The notes under the pieces were generated by a model that was given only the letters and a program-made list of their open reading frames with translations, had not been told where the DNA came from and made no database searches. Below are positions 32,206 through 41,572 of a DNA stretch of 64,000 nt, in pieces. This stretch comes from Bombilactobacillus apium (lineage in GTDB: Bacteria; Bacillota; Bacilli; Lactobacillales; Lactobacillaceae), in NCBI RefSeq assembly GCF_013385145.1, contig NZ_JABZEC010000005.1, positions 1 through 64,000 on the forward strand. Direction: 5' to 3'. Both the position numbers and the translations under genes were made by a program. The stretch's first letter is position 1. Every line of letters begins with the position of its first letter.

Positions 32206-32813
32206 ATGACAGAACTGACTTTCGCAAACATTATTACTATAAGACTGATCTCCAAACTTTGTGTCGCCAATATCATTTGCCAACTACAGGGACAAAGGCA
32301 GAATTAAATAGTTATCTAGAACAGTATTTATCCGGAATTCCCCAAGGAAAAATTCGGGCAAAAAGAGTTAAGCAGACGGCACCTTCTTTAACTGCAGATC
32401 AGATTACTTTGCAGACACCGGTAGTGGACGCAGGGTTAAAATTTAACGCTGCTTTGCGCCAGTTTTTAGGGTCTTATTTTCAAGTTAAGCAATTTAAATT
32501 TACTAAAGAAATGGCGATGATTAAGCGTCAGGCCGAACGTGATCATGATTGTACGCTGACCTTGGGCCAGTTGTTAGAGCAAGCTGACCACTTACAAAAA
32601 AATCCAGAAAAAAAGCGTCAGCTAGCTGAGGAACAAACTTATCAGTGGAATCAATTCGTTCGGGATTTTTTCGCGGATCCTCAGACCCGGCAGTTTGAAC
32701 AACGTTTGCAAGTTGCTGCCAACTTATGGCAACAGCTAAAGCAGTCTCCGCAAGCCAAAAAATATCGACCTGAGTTATTGCAATCTTTTAATCCAGAGGA
32801 TTTAGTAAATTAA
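32206..32813 (+). pseudogene. SAP-domain (DUF6434-like) gene with an N-terminal frameshift
   Basis: The ATG at 32206 gives MTELTF and then a non-conserved frame. Adding one T in the TTT at 32220-32222 gives MTELTFRKHYYYKTDLQTLC running straight into RQYHLPTTGTKAELNSYLEQ, a SAP-like helix-extended-loop-helix start. The rest (to residue 202) is a basic, helical, Gln- and Lys-rich protein with FKFTKEMAMIKRQAERDHD. SAP domains bind nucleic acid. In the current sequence only a shorter product from TTG 32259 could be made, lacking the first 18 residues of the domain. Divergent from yjdF. Confidence 0.75.
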
Positions 32814-32917
32814 AAGCTTGCCTTGGAGTTGGGACTAAGGATTATGATAACTCTGGGCAGTAAGATTAAGAAGAATTACACTGAAAAGTTTTTAGTTATC
32901 ATTTAAGGAGTTTTTTT

Positions 32918-33958
32918 ATGAAAGCAGCAGTCTTTTTAAAAGCCGGTAAAGTTGAAGTACAAAATATTCCCAAACCTAAGCTTCAAAAACCAACCGATGC
33001 AATTATCAAAATCGTCCGCGCTAGTGTCTGTGGATCGGATCTTTGGTGGTTTCGCGGTCTGACCGAACGTGCCGCTCCTAGTTTAGTAGGACATGAGGCG
33101 ATTGGAATTGTGGAAGAAAAAGGATCCGCGGTTAAGGACGTTCAAGTCGGTGATTTCGTGATTGCCCCGTTTACCCATGGTTGTGGACATTGTGCGGCCT
33201 GTTTGGCAGGTTTTGATGGTAATTGTAGTAACCAAGAAGCTGGAAGCAACGGAGGTTATCAAGGGGAGTATTTACGTTTTACGAATGCCAACTGGGCTCT
33301 AGTTAAGATTCCGGGGCAGCCCGAAGATTATTCAGATGAGATGCTGAATTCTTTAGTAACTTTGGCAGATGTCATGGCGACCGGGTATCATGCGGCAACT
33401 AGTGCGGAAGTTAAAGCCGGCGACACGGTTGTCGTTTTAGGTGATGGGGCAGTTGGTTTATGCGGCGTGATTGCGGCTAAGTTACTCGGAGCCCAAAAGA
33501 TTATTGCGATGAGCCGCCATGCCGATCGCCAAAAGTTAGCCCTTAATTTTGGGGCAACTGATCTTGTTTCGGAACGGGGTGAAGCCGCCGTGAAAAAAGT
33601 TTTAGAGCTAACCCAAGGAGCCGGGGTGGATGCCGTTTTAGAGTGCGTTGGAACGGAATTATCTGTCGAAACAGCAATTAAAGTTGCTCGTCCGGGTGCG
33701 GTTGTCGGTCGGGTGGGAATTCCTCAAAAAGCTGAGATGAATACCAACAATTTATTCTGGCAAAATACTGGTCTGCGGGGCGGAATTGCCTCGGTGACGA
33801 CCGATGATCAAAAAGTTCTTTTATCAGCTGTTTTGCGAGGCGAAATTCATCCGGGTAAGGTCTTTAGCCAACGATTTGCCCTAGATGATATTCAAGCGGC
33901 CTATGAGGCTATGGATCAACGGACAGCGATTAAATCTTTAGTCACAGTTGCTAAGTAA
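32918..33958 (+). CDS. Zinc-dependent medium-chain alcohol dehydrogenase
   Basis: A 346-aa MDR-superfamily dehydrogenase. Catalytic zinc ligands are Cys38 (SVCGSD) and His59-Glu60 (VGHEAIG); structural zinc cysteines lie at about 89, 92, 95 and 103 (GCGHCAACLAGFDGNC). The nucleotide-binding motif GDGAVGLCGV is near residue 175, followed by MSRHADRQ, where the Arg at the end of the second strand hints at NADP(H). The substrate, probably an alcohol, aldehyde or polyol, is not determined. AAGGAG precedes the ATG. It is monocistronic, with a terminator at 34074. Confidence 0.92.
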   Translation: MKAAVFLKAGKVEVQNIPKPKLQKPTDAIIKIVRASVCGSDLWWFRGLTERAAPSLVGHEAIGIVEEKGSAVKDVQVGDFVIAPFTHGCGHCAACLAGFDGNCSNQEAGSNGGYQGEYLRFTNANWALVKIPGQPEDYSDEMLNSLVTLADVMATGYHAATSAEVKAGDTVVVLGDGAVGLCGVIAAKLLGAQKIIAMSRHADRQKLALNFGATDLVSERGEAAVKKVLELTQGAGVDAVLECVGTELSVETAIKVARPGAVVGRVGIPQKAEMNTNNLFWQNTGLRGGIASVTTDDQKVLLSAVLRGEIHPGKVFSQRFALDDIQAAYEAMDQRTAIKSLVTVAK

Positions 33959-34073
33959 GCATTAGGATGGATTGGCTGGTGGAGACTAGCTTTAAAGGCA
34001 AAATTTACTTATTAAATTAAAATACGGACACTAATTATGCTCACTAGGTGAGATCTTCGATCTTAACCTGTTG

Positions 34074-34141
34074 AAAGGGGATGCTTTCTTCAGATATTTG
34101 ATTGCGATAATCATTATCTGCAGAGAAGGCCCCTTTTTTTG
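34074..34141 (+). terminator. Long-stem terminator after the alcohol dehydrogenase gene
   Basis: AAAGGGG with CTTTCTT and AGATA on the left pairs in register with TATCT, AGAGAAG and CCCCTTTTTTT on the right, with small interruptions. The rest of the 460-nt gap holds only the promoter at 34321. Confidence 0.8.
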
Positions 34142-34320
34142 GTAAACAGAAGGATTTTCAAAAATATTATTATTCAGAGGGGGCGGGCAGAACTGACTGT
34201 TGAAAAACTCAGAAACAGCCATGGATAATCGGCACAAATGGTTGAAGCTTTGAAGATAACTAGTAAGTATCAAAATAAATCAGCAAAAGAGACTTACTGC
34301 CAGTGATACTCTAAAGCAAG

Positions 34321-34349
34321 TTGACTTTAAAAGATTTTTTAATTATATT
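34321..34349 (+). promoter_or_regulatory. Promoter of the second ABC exporter operon
   Basis: TTGACT (34321-34326) and TATATT (34344-34349) with 17-nt spacing; about 70 nt before the ATG at 34420. Confidence 0.65.
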
Positions 34350-34419
34350 ATTAGCTAAAGTTTAAAGAGAGCGTTTTAGTTATGACAAATTAGAATGTTG
34401 GAGTGGAGGCAGTAATGGG

Positions 34420-35304
34420 ATGTTAGAGATCAGCTAGCTTAAGAAATCTTTTGGGGCGAATCAAGTTTTGAATGATATTAGCTTGGTGGCGCCGACCGGG
34501 AGAATCTTGGGACTCTTGGGGAAAAATGGTGCCGGCAAGACGACTTTGTTTCATAGTATTTTGCAATTTATTACTTACGAGGGACAGATCACTTGGAATC
34601 AGCAACCATTGACGGAAAAGACCTACGATCAAATTGGTTATTTACCAGAAGAGCGGAGTTTGATTACCAAGTTAACCGTCTATGAACAGGTTAAATACTT
34701 AGCAAATCTGAAGAATATGAATGCCAAAAAAGTAAAGGAAGAATTACCACGATGGTTAGAACGCCTTCAGGTTAGAGGAAAAGCAACCGATAAGATTTCC
34801 AAATTATCCAAAGGAAATCAACAGAAAATTCAGTTGATTTGTACTTTAATTCATCGTCCAAAACTGATTATTTTGGATGAACCTTTTAGCGGCTTAGATC
34901 CAGTTAATGTTGAGATTTTACGAAAGACCATCTTGGCAGAAAAAAAGCGTGGCGCAACTATTATTTTCTCCGATCATAATATGAATAGTGTGGAAAGTCT
35001 CTGTGATGATCTGGCTTTAATTCATCGCGGAAAGTTAAAGTTGCAGGGGCCAATTCAAGTGGTCCGGGAAAGTTTTGGCGAAACGCGTATTTTATTACGG
35101 ACCTCTTGGTCTTTAGCCCAATTACAGGCTTTGCCACATGTCTTATCTGTTGAAATCGAGCAAGATCATTACAAATTAATTATTGACGATCCCCAGTTTG
35201 GTCCGGAAATTTATGCAGCCGTTAGTCAAGGGCAATTTCTCAAAGGATTCTATCAACAACCGCCAACTTTAACCGAAATTTTTAAGCAGGAGGTAGAAGC
35301 ATGA
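34420..35304 (+). pseudogene. ABC transporter ATPase (NatA-like) with in-frame TAG at codon 6
   Basis: From the ATG at 34420 the frame reads MLEIS, then TAG (34435-34437), then LKKSFGANQVLNDISLVAPT in the same frame. A 294-aa ATPase was therefore interrupted by one nonsense change in its first beta strand. All catalytic motifs lie downstream and are intact: Walker A LLGKNGAGKTTL, signature LSKGNQQK, Walker B LIILDEPFSGLDP, H-loop IIFSDHN, plus a C-terminal extension typical of NatA/YhaQ-type exporters. A shorter protein starting at TTG 34468 is possible but would lack the first strand and has no good ribosome site. The ATPase overlaps its permease by 4 nt. Confidence 0.8.
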
Positions 35305-36533
35305 AAAAGTTATTGGTGGTTGCCGGAGAAACTTATTGGCGGCAAATTAAATCCTGGAGCTTTGTTTTGATGATTTTAGCACCTTTCTTCATCACTCTGC
35401 TTTCCTTAGGTGTCGGTTATTTATCGGAAAAGATGGCTGCTCCTGATCCCAAAGTCAGTGTCCTTAGTTCTGACCCCCAAATTCGTCAAGCGGTTCGTCA
35501 AGAATTAAAGAAATCCAAGATTGCGACTACTTCCCAATATAAGAATCTTCCGGCGGCGCGTCAAGCAGCGCGCAAAGACAAGATCGCTGGTTATTTAGTA
35601 ATTAAAGAACAAAAAGGAAAATTTGAGTTTCAGTACGCTAGTTTACACCCGCTAGATAATCGGGAAAAACAGACTTATTTACTGCTTGCCCAAAAATTTC
35701 AGTTAGCGAATAATTTTCAACAAGCCCAATTAACTCCGGCTCAATTACAAGCTATTCGCCAGCAACCAACCTTCAGACAGCGAAGCTTACAAATGAAAAA
35801 TTCCGTTAATAAAGATTTAAATCTGATCTCGTTTATGGTGCTCCTATTTATTATGTACACGATTTTGTTGATTTACAGTACGATTACCGCCCAAGAAATT
35901 GCCTCGGAAAAAGGAACCAAAATTATGGAGATTATTTTTTCCAGCACGACGGCCATGAAATATTTCCTGGGAAAATTAGCGGGAATTGCGGGGGTAATTT
36001 TAACGCAAATCGCAGTTTATATTTTGGGAGGCTATTTACTTTATAATTTGATCCCCCAGATTCAACAATTTCGGCGACTATTTCGGGATAACCAGCATTT
36101 GATTGATCAAGTGGTGCATAATTTCTGGTCTTGGAATTTAGTCTATTTAGTTTTCGGCGTCTTAATATATATTGTTTTATCAGCCCTCTGCGGAGCCTTA
36201 GTTACCCGGCCCGAAGATGCTAATAAAGCGGTCCAGCCAGCGATGTACTTAGTGATGTTTGGCTTTTTTGCGGCAATTATTTTGAGCCAACAACCTGAGA
36301 ATCTAATCGTGAAGATTTTATCCTATATTCCTTTCTTATCTTCTTTCTTCATGCCCATTCGAATTATCAATCAAACGGCCAGTACCGGTGAAAATCTAAT
36401 CTCCTTAGCCTTATTAGTAGTTTCTCTATTCTTAATGGTGCTTTATATTGGGCGAATTTATGCCGGTTTAATTCTTCAGACCGAAGAATTAGGCTTATTC
36501 AAGAGCCTGAAGCGGGGGTTAACAATTAAGTAA
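35301..36533 (+). CDS. ABC-2 permease, NatB/YhaP type
   Basis: A 410-aa exporter membrane subunit. One helix near residues 20-40 is followed by a large extracytoplasmic domain (about 45-175) rich in Gln and basic residues, and then five to six helices from 176 to 400. The TAQEIASEKGTKIMEIIFSS motif after the second helix is characteristic of NatB/YhaP-like proteins, which expel sodium, drugs or lipids. It overlaps the ATPase stop by four bases with AGGAGG upstream. The frame is intact while its ATPase has a stop at codon 6. Confidence 0.88.
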   Translation: MKKLLVVAGETYWRQIKSWSFVLMILAPFFITLLSLGVGYLSEKMAAPDPKVSVLSSDPQIRQAVRQELKKSKIATTSQYKNLPAARQAARKDKIAGYLVIKEQKGKFEFQYASLHPLDNREKQTYLLLAQKFQLANNFQQAQLTPAQLQAIRQQPTFRQRSLQMKNSVNKDLNLISFMVLLFIMYTILLIYSTITAQEIASEKGTKIMEIIFSSTTAMKYFLGKLAGIAGVILTQIAVYILGGYLLYNLIPQIQQFRRLFRDNQHLIDQVVHNFWSWNLVYLVFGVLIYIVLSALCGALVTRPEDANKAVQPAMYLVMFGFFAAIILSQQPENLIVKILSYIPFLSSFFMPIRIINQTASTGENLISLALLVVSLFLMVLYIGRIYAGLILQTEELGLFKSLKRGLTIK

Positions 36534-36615
36534 ATCTCCGGCGTAAGCAAAGTACTTGCCTTTAGTCCCTAACTTGGGAGTATTCTGAAGAAAAAAGATA
36601 AAAGAGGCTAAGAAA

Positions 36616-37401
36616 ATGTATGCAGATTTGCAGGACAAAATTGCCGTGGTCACGGGGGCAGCAACAGGCATTGGCAGTGCGATTGCCCGCCGTTTTGGTC
36701 AAGAAAAGATGGCAGTTGTCGTTAACTACCATCGCCAAGCTGAAGCAGCCCAAAAAGTAGTCGATCAGATCGAGGCTTCTGGTGGCCGAGCCGTGGCGGT
36801 GAAAGCGGATATTAGTACCGAAGCCGGAAATCAAAAACTTTTGACTGCCACTCAAGAACACTTCGGCGGCTTAGATGTTTGGGTTAATAATGCTGGTCTG
36901 GAAATTAAACAAGCGACCCATGAAGTGTCCTTAGCCGATTGGCAAAAAGTCTTAGACGTCAATCAGACAGGGACCTTCTTGGGCGCGCGGAGTGCTTTGC
37001 AGTATTTTAGAGACCATCAGCAAGCGGGAAATATTATTAACTTATCTTCAGTTCATGAGCAAATCCCTTGGCCAACTTTTGCCAGCTACGCAGCAGCTAA
37101 GGGGGCTGTTAAATTATTTACCCAAACAATTGCGATGGAGTATGCTGCTGATCAGATTCGGGTCAATGCCTTGGGTCCCGGCGCCATTTCTACGCCGATT
37201 AATGCCGAAAAATTGGCCGATCCCAAGCAGTACCAGCAAACCGTGGCGATGATCCCCATGAAGCGGGTAGGCAAACCAGAAGAAGTAGCTGCGGGGGCTG
37301 CTTGGTTAGCTTCTGCAGAATCAAGTTACGTCACGGGAATTACTTTGTTTATTGATGGAGGAATGACCTTGTACCCTTCATTTAAAAATGGAGAAGGTTA
37401 A
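36616..37401 (+). CDS. gdh: Glucose 1-dehydrogenase-like short-chain dehydrogenase
   Basis: A 261-aa SDR enzyme. The cofactor motif TGAATGIG is at residues 13-20, NNAG near 91, and catalytic Ser (INLSSVHEQIPWP) and YxxxK (YAAAK) follow. Similarity to Bacillus glucose 1-dehydrogenase is strong and runs the full length, including VRVN-type ALGPGAISTPINAEK, DPKQY, MIPMKRVGKPEEVA and the end SYVTGITLFIDGGMTLYPSF. That enzyme oxidises beta-D-glucose to gluconolactone with NAD(P). GAGGC precedes the ATG. It is convergent with the PEBP remnant. Confidence 0.9.
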   Translation: MYADLQDKIAVVTGAATGIGSAIARRFGQEKMAVVVNYHRQAEAAQKVVDQIEASGGRAVAVKADISTEAGNQKLLTATQEHFGGLDVWVNNAGLEIKQATHEVSLADWQKVLDVNQTGTFLGARSALQYFRDHQQAGNIINLSSVHEQIPWPTFASYAAAKGAVKLFTQTIAMEYAADQIRVNALGPGAISTPINAEKLADPKQYQQTVAMIPMKRVGKPEEVAAGAAWLASAESSYVTGITLFIDGGMTLYPSFKNGEG

Positions 37402-37402
37402 A

Positions 37403-37870
37403 TCATCTACCCTTTCGATCAGCATAACGGAAAGTGCTTGTAATGGCTGCTTTTTGCAATAGGTGAGGCTGTAGAGCAATTAATAAAGAATGATACTTGG
37501 TCCTAGGAGTTAAATTGAGAGATTTGTCTAAGACGTAAACTGTAAATTGGTAATGATGGATTCAAGGAAAATAAAAAGGAATTTTGGGATCCCGATATTG
37601 ATGTTTACCATAAGCAATTCCTTGAAGAGCTCCGCTAGCAGGAGTTTTTGTCGCTTGGGGAGGAATATTGGCGGCAATCGTATCTTGGACCGGAAGGTTC
37701 CAAATTAACCAGTGGGGATAAGGTTTGTAAAAAGGAATATCCCAGTCAACCATCGTTACCGCAAGACTTTGCGCGGTAGAAGCCAAATTTTGGAGGTGGA
37801 GCTCGGGGCTTTGGTTGCCGCCCCAAGCCGTATTTGACCAACATAAAGGCCCTTGATCAGAAGATTCCGA
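37403..37870 (-). pseudogene. PEBP (YbhB/YbcL, Raf kinase inhibitor-like) remnant
   Basis: On the minus strand one frame reads GPLCWSNTAWGGNQSPELHL, then AVTMVDWDIPFYKPYPHWLIWN and GIAYGKHQYRDPKIPFYFP. An in-frame TGA (near 37562) follows, and then continues HHYQFTVYVLDKSLNL to a final stop at 37403. This is the full PEBP fold order (MVDWDxP, HW, YxxP, HxYxFxVYALD). There is no start codon upstream before another stop, so the first ~15-20 codons are lost as well. Intact relatives are small cytoplasmic ligand-binding proteins of unclear role. Nothing else is visible in the 500-nt stretch between gdh and the TetR gene. Confidence 0.82.
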
Positions 37871-37914
37871 ACTAGTTATCTTTCAAGTAAATATGTTAGT
37901 CCAACTAGCAATTG

Positions 37915-38466
37915 TTAGCTGGACTTTTTGTTTGGCTGAAAAGGAGTTTGCCAATTCTGAATAATTGCAGTGAGAAAATCTAAACCTTGTTGTGCGATGG
38001 TTGCTTTAATTTTCGGATCTTTTGGGCCATAAAGAAGTTCATCTACCAGGGCCGTGATAAAATCAAATAACAAAATAACTCCCGCTCGAATTTGGACTCT
38101 ATCTGACAGAGAATCACCATAGTAGTTAGTTAGACAGTTGTAAGTCAGTTCTTGCATTTTTTCTTTTTGAACTTTTAAAGTTAGTTGAACTTCAGGGATC
38201 ATGCTTCCTAAACTTTCAATTTGCCGATGAAATTGAGGATTTTCCTGTTTGAGAAGTAAGTCTAATAGTCCAGAAAGCCATTCTCGCGGGGCGGTCTGAA
38301 ATAAATCAAGGGAAGCAGGAGTATTTAATTTTTGGAAAATTATTTCAAAGGAATCATTGTAGCGTTGCAATAGGGCCAAGAGAATGGCTTTTTTATCGTC
38401 GTAGTAGGCGTAGAGAGTGCCAATCGATAAACCCGCCCGCCGGGCAATTTCATTAGTTGATACCAC
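37915..38466 (-). pseudogene. TetR regulator lacking the start of its DNA-binding domain
   Basis: The 183-codon frame begins at GTG 38466 within the helix-turn-helix: VSTNEIARRAGLSIGTLYAY is the recognition half of a TetR HTH, but the ~35 residues that form helix 1 and the start of helix 2 are absent. Upstream of the GTG the sequence belongs to the MFS remnant on the other strand. The ligand-binding part (residues 30-183) looks complete. A truncated protein could be made but should not bind DNA normally. TetR regulators of this kind usually sit divergently from the DHA2 efflux gene they repress; here the space between the two has been deleted. Confidence 0.8.
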
Positions 38467-39261
38467 TGGGGAAGTTTGTTTTCGATGGGCAGTTTATTTC
38501 TTTTAACTTTAAGAATGATCAACGGACAAGCTTGGCATTGGACTTCTTTAAAGACTGAAAGTTGTTTGTGGGAGAGCCGCATACTTTTGCTTATCTTTGG
38601 GACAGTTGAAAAAAAGAGTTCGCAACCGATGATTGATTTTCAACTTTTTCGAAATCCGGCTTTTGTTAGCTCAGCGGTAGTGGGTCTTTTAGGATAATTC
38701 TTTTATATTGGGGTGGTGGTAGTGATGCCCGACTTTCTTGACTCGACTATTAGCCCAGTCTGAATTACAGGCGGCTTTAGTTTTGCTGCCAATGTTGTTA
38801 GCGGTCTTTAGTTTAGGAGGTCTCGGTAGTTTATTGATTAATCAACCTGGTCCCCGCCTTTTAATTTTGGGCGGTGGGAGTTTTCTCGTGGGAGATTATT
38901 ATCTACTAGGAACCTTGGATCTTCTCAGCAATTTTCGAATTATCCGCGCTACTTTAGTCTGTGGTCAGGGATTTGGCATTATTTGTGGTCAGTTAATGTT
39001 TTAGCCGCTTCTAATTTGACCGGAGAGTTATTGACAGCATCTCAGAGTGTGCTAGCGGTTTTGCGACAAATCGGTTCGGTCCTCGGAGTAGCAGTTTTCC
39101 TCTCAATGTTGACTAATAATTTACAAGGAGTAGAAATTAAGTCGCTGAGTCATCTGCCCCGTGCTTATACGCAAATCTATCAATTTTGGTTATCCTTTTT
39201 ATTACTATTTCTTTGTTTCAGCCTCGTGTTCCCCAGCAAAAAGCGTTATTGTCAAAAGTAA
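38461..39261 (+). pseudogene. DHA2-type MFS efflux transporter, 5'-truncated with several breaks
   Basis: The surviving part corresponds to roughly the last half of a 14-helix DHA2 drug exporter. It starts inside a helix (GSLFSMGSLFLLTL, then INGQAWHWTS) and continues to FQLFRNPAFVSSAVVGLLG. There a TAA (CAA in a working gene) interrupts GLLG-FFYIGVVVVMP. An extra C in the CCC near 38727 shifts the frame to LTRLLAQSELQAALVLLPM, and a third break near 38985 shifts back to NVLAASNLTGELLTASQSVL through to the C-terminus. About 200 N-terminal codons are gone. Partner of the truncated TetR gene. Confidence 0.85.
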
Positions 39262-39368
39262 AATTATGCTGATTAATTGCTAACAAGAGTGGCGTTTGTT
39301 CTTTGGGATGTTTAAAATTGAATAAGATCTATAAATTCAGCCTAAACTGATTAAAATGGAGCACATGA

Positions 39369-41351
39369 ATGAAAGCTGATAATACGAAATTAGTAGATTT
39401 TTTATCTCAGAGTAAAACAATTTTTAAAATTCCCGTTTATCAAAGAAACTATGAATGGGGCCAAGAACAATGTCGACAGTTATTCCAAGATTTAACCTTG
39501 GCAGCTCAAAGTCAACAAGATCATTTTTTAGGAGCACTGGTCTATGTTCCTGAATCGGGTCCTAATATGAGTCATGTGGAAGTTATTATTGATGGTCAGC
39601 AGCGTTTGACCAGTTGTTTGTTACTTTTGCGGGCTTTGGCTACTAATCCCGAGACGCCTGAGGATTTAGCCGCCGAAATTGAAGATCGCTTTTTACGAAA
39701 TCGCTACTTGGATAATGGTTGGAAATTAGCTCCAGTTGCTAAGGATCGCGCGGCTTTTGAGACCGTAATGGATCCCGACACACCGCCGGTGACCGCAGCT
39801 TCCAAGGTGATTGCCAATTATCAGCTCTTTCAACAGTTGATTGCTGCGAGCCCCCTTTCAGTTGCCGACCTTTTTGCGGCTTTGAATTATTTCAATTTGG
39901 TTTATATTGAGTTGGATAGTGGCAGTCAGGGTGAAAATCCCCAAGTGATTTTTGAAAGTTTAAATTCAACCGGAGTATCTTTGTCAGCAGCCGATTTGAT
40001 TCGGAATTTTATTTTAATGAATTTAGACTCGCAGCAGCAGGCGCAACTTTACCAGCAGTATTGGTCAAAAATTGAGCAATTGTTTACCAATCAAGTTTTC
40101 ACGGAATTTATTCGCCATTATTTGATTGTCCAAACGCAACAGCTGATTAAGCGGGAAGCAGTCTATCCTTTGTATAAGAAGTATTATCAAAGTCAAAAGT
40201 TTACTGCTGAGCAAGCCTTACAAGAATTGTTTGTTGCTGCCCAAGATTATGCTTCTTTGCTCCAAGCGCAAACTGCTTTTCCTGATTTGAACCGCATCAT
40301 TGAACATATTAATATCATGGATAAGAAGGTAGTTTATCCTTATTTCTTGAAATTATTACGGCTCCTAGACCAGCAACAATTGCCGATTACGACCGTTTGT
40401 GAATTGGGACAAATCGTGGAAAGTTTATTGTACCGCCGAATGATCTGTGGAATTCCCAGTAATAATTTGAATCGCTTAGTTTTAGCTTTGGTGCAACCGG
40501 TAAATCTTAGCCAAGAATTGAATCAGCTCAAGCGGCAAGTTTTAAATAGCGATTTTCCCCAAGATCGAGAATTTCGTAATGCTTTGATGAAATTACCTTT
40601 GTATAAGAAGCGGACGAGTTGGGCCAAGTTGACCCTAACTTTATTGGAAGAAGAGCAGTCCAAAGAGACCATTGACTTTCAAGATGCCCAAGTGGAACAT
40701 ATCTTACCGCGCCAGTTATCTGCTGATTGGCGGATTCAGTTACCTCAAGCGGAAACTATTAACCAGATTTACGGGGATACCTTGGGAAATTTGACTTTGA
40801 CCAAGTATAACCAAGAAATGAGTAACAAACTTTTTAGTGAAAAAAGAAATTATTATGCCCAATCAAATATTGCTTTGACCCGAGCTGTTGGCCAAAATTA
40901 TGATCATTGGGATAAAGCGACGATTTTGGAACGGACCGATACCTTAGCCCAAGAACTTTGTCAGATTTTCCCCCGACCCCAATTAAGTAAGTTTGTTGAA
41001 GATGATAGTTGGGGTGGGGATCATCTGATCAGTGAAGAATTAAGTGTCACGGGTCTCAAGCCGGTCCGCTTAACGATGCAGGCTAATGACTATTGGATCA
41101 CGTCTTGGACCGAGATGCTACTGACCTTTTTAAATTATATTTGGGAAAATGATAGTGCGACCTACCAGTTGATCCGCCAAGATCCAGCTCTAAATACGGC
41201 GCTTTTTACTGATTTTCGAGCTCCCAAAAAATTGGCTAACGGCGAGTTGATTGAGACTAACTTTTCGGCAAATAAAATTGTCGCCTTGCTTAGTAAGATG
41301 AGCGAACTTTGTGGGATTAGTGATGAAGTTAGCTATGCCTTTAAAGAGTAA
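39369..41351 (+). CDS. DUF262/DUF1524 protein (GmrSD/BrxU-like putative defence nuclease)
   Basis: A 660-aa two-domain protein. The N-terminal DUF262 domain (about 1-250) has KIPVYQRNYEWG, the VIIDGQQRLTS motif (ParB-like NTPase/nicking site) and QVIFESLNSTGVSLSAADLI. The DUF1524 domain (about 420-540) has the His-Asn-His-type nuclease elements VEHILPRQL, DTLGNLTLTKYNQEMSNKLF and KRNYY. A further ~110-residue C-terminal domain ends in LCGISDEVSYAF. Such fusions are type IV modification-dependent restriction enzymes (GmrSD, which cleaves glucosyl-hydroxymethylcytosine DNA) or related phage-defence proteins. It is a single-gene unit with an intact frame amid pseudogenes. The modified-base target is unknown. 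Confidence 0.88.
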   Translation: MKADNTKLVDFLSQSKTIFKIPVYQRNYEWGQEQCRQLFQDLTLAAQSQQDHFLGALVYVPESGPNMSHVEVIIDGQQRLTSCLLLLRALATNPETPEDLAAEIEDRFLRNRYLDNGWKLAPVAKDRAAFETVMDPDTPPVTAASKVIANYQLFQQLIAASPLSVADLFAALNYFNLVYIELDSGSQGENPQVIFESLNSTGVSLSAADLIRNFILMNLDSQQQAQLYQQYWSKIEQLFTNQVFTEFIRHYLIVQTQQLIKREAVYPLYKKYYQSQKFTAEQALQELFVAAQDYASLLQAQTAFPDLNRIIEHINIMDKKVVYPYFLKLLRLLDQQQLPITTVCELGQIVESLLYRRMICGIPSNNLNRLVLALVQPVNLSQELNQLKRQVLNSDFPQDREFRNALMKLPLYKKRTSWAKLTLTLLEEEQSKETIDFQDAQVEHILPRQLSADWRIQLPQAETINQIYGDTLGNLTLTKYNQEMSNKLFSEKRNYYAQSNIALTRAVGQNYDHWDKATILERTDTLAQELCQIFPRPQLSKFVEDDSWGGDHLISEELSVTGLKPVRLTMQANDYWITSWTEMLLTFLNYIWENDSATYQLIRQDPALNTALFTDFRAPKKLANGELIETNFSANKIVALLSKMSELCGISDEVSYAFKE

Positions 41352-41378
41352 TTTCGAGAAAATTTATATAAGTAAACC

Positions 41379-41541
41379 AGAGTGTGACATAAACCGGTAG
41401 ACAAGGAGTACAACTAAGGAAACCCCGTAGGAAAGTAACCATTTTCCTACGGGGTTTTGTGTCTTGGGCGGACTTGTCTGGCTTATGGAAGATGTTTACT
41501 CAGATTTGCTAAATGTGAGAATACTTATGTTCCAGCCTCTT
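41379..41541. repeat. Intergenic palindromic repeat, copy R1
   Basis: About 163 bp. The ends form imperfect inverted repeats (AGAGTGTGACATAAA against TTATGTTCCAGCCTCTT). Inside, GTAGACAAG is opposed by CTTGTCTGG, and the centre is a near-perfect 14-bp hairpin, AACCCCGTAGGAAA/TTTCCTACGGGGTT. It is closely similar to R2 (43552-43718) and shares two blocks with R3 (26111). It lies between convergent genes. It could be a MITE-like element or a repeat reused as terminator. No open frame is inside. Confidence 0.8.
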
Positions 41542-41572
41542 TCCTACGATTAGTCAAGATTTTTTGCTAGAT

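Noticed and set aside
34031-34273. An 80-codon reverse-strand frame between the alcohol dehydrogenase gene and the ABC operon
   Set aside because: Low-complexity sequence over a long-stem terminator, with no ribosome site or recognisable motif.
31612-34437. Recoding of TAG as a sense codon, because two conserved genes contain in-frame TAG
   Set aside because: TAG is used as a normal stop elsewhere in the window (csp at 11077, gatC at 20815), and nearby genes also carry TAA, TGA and frameshift lesions, so decay explains it better.
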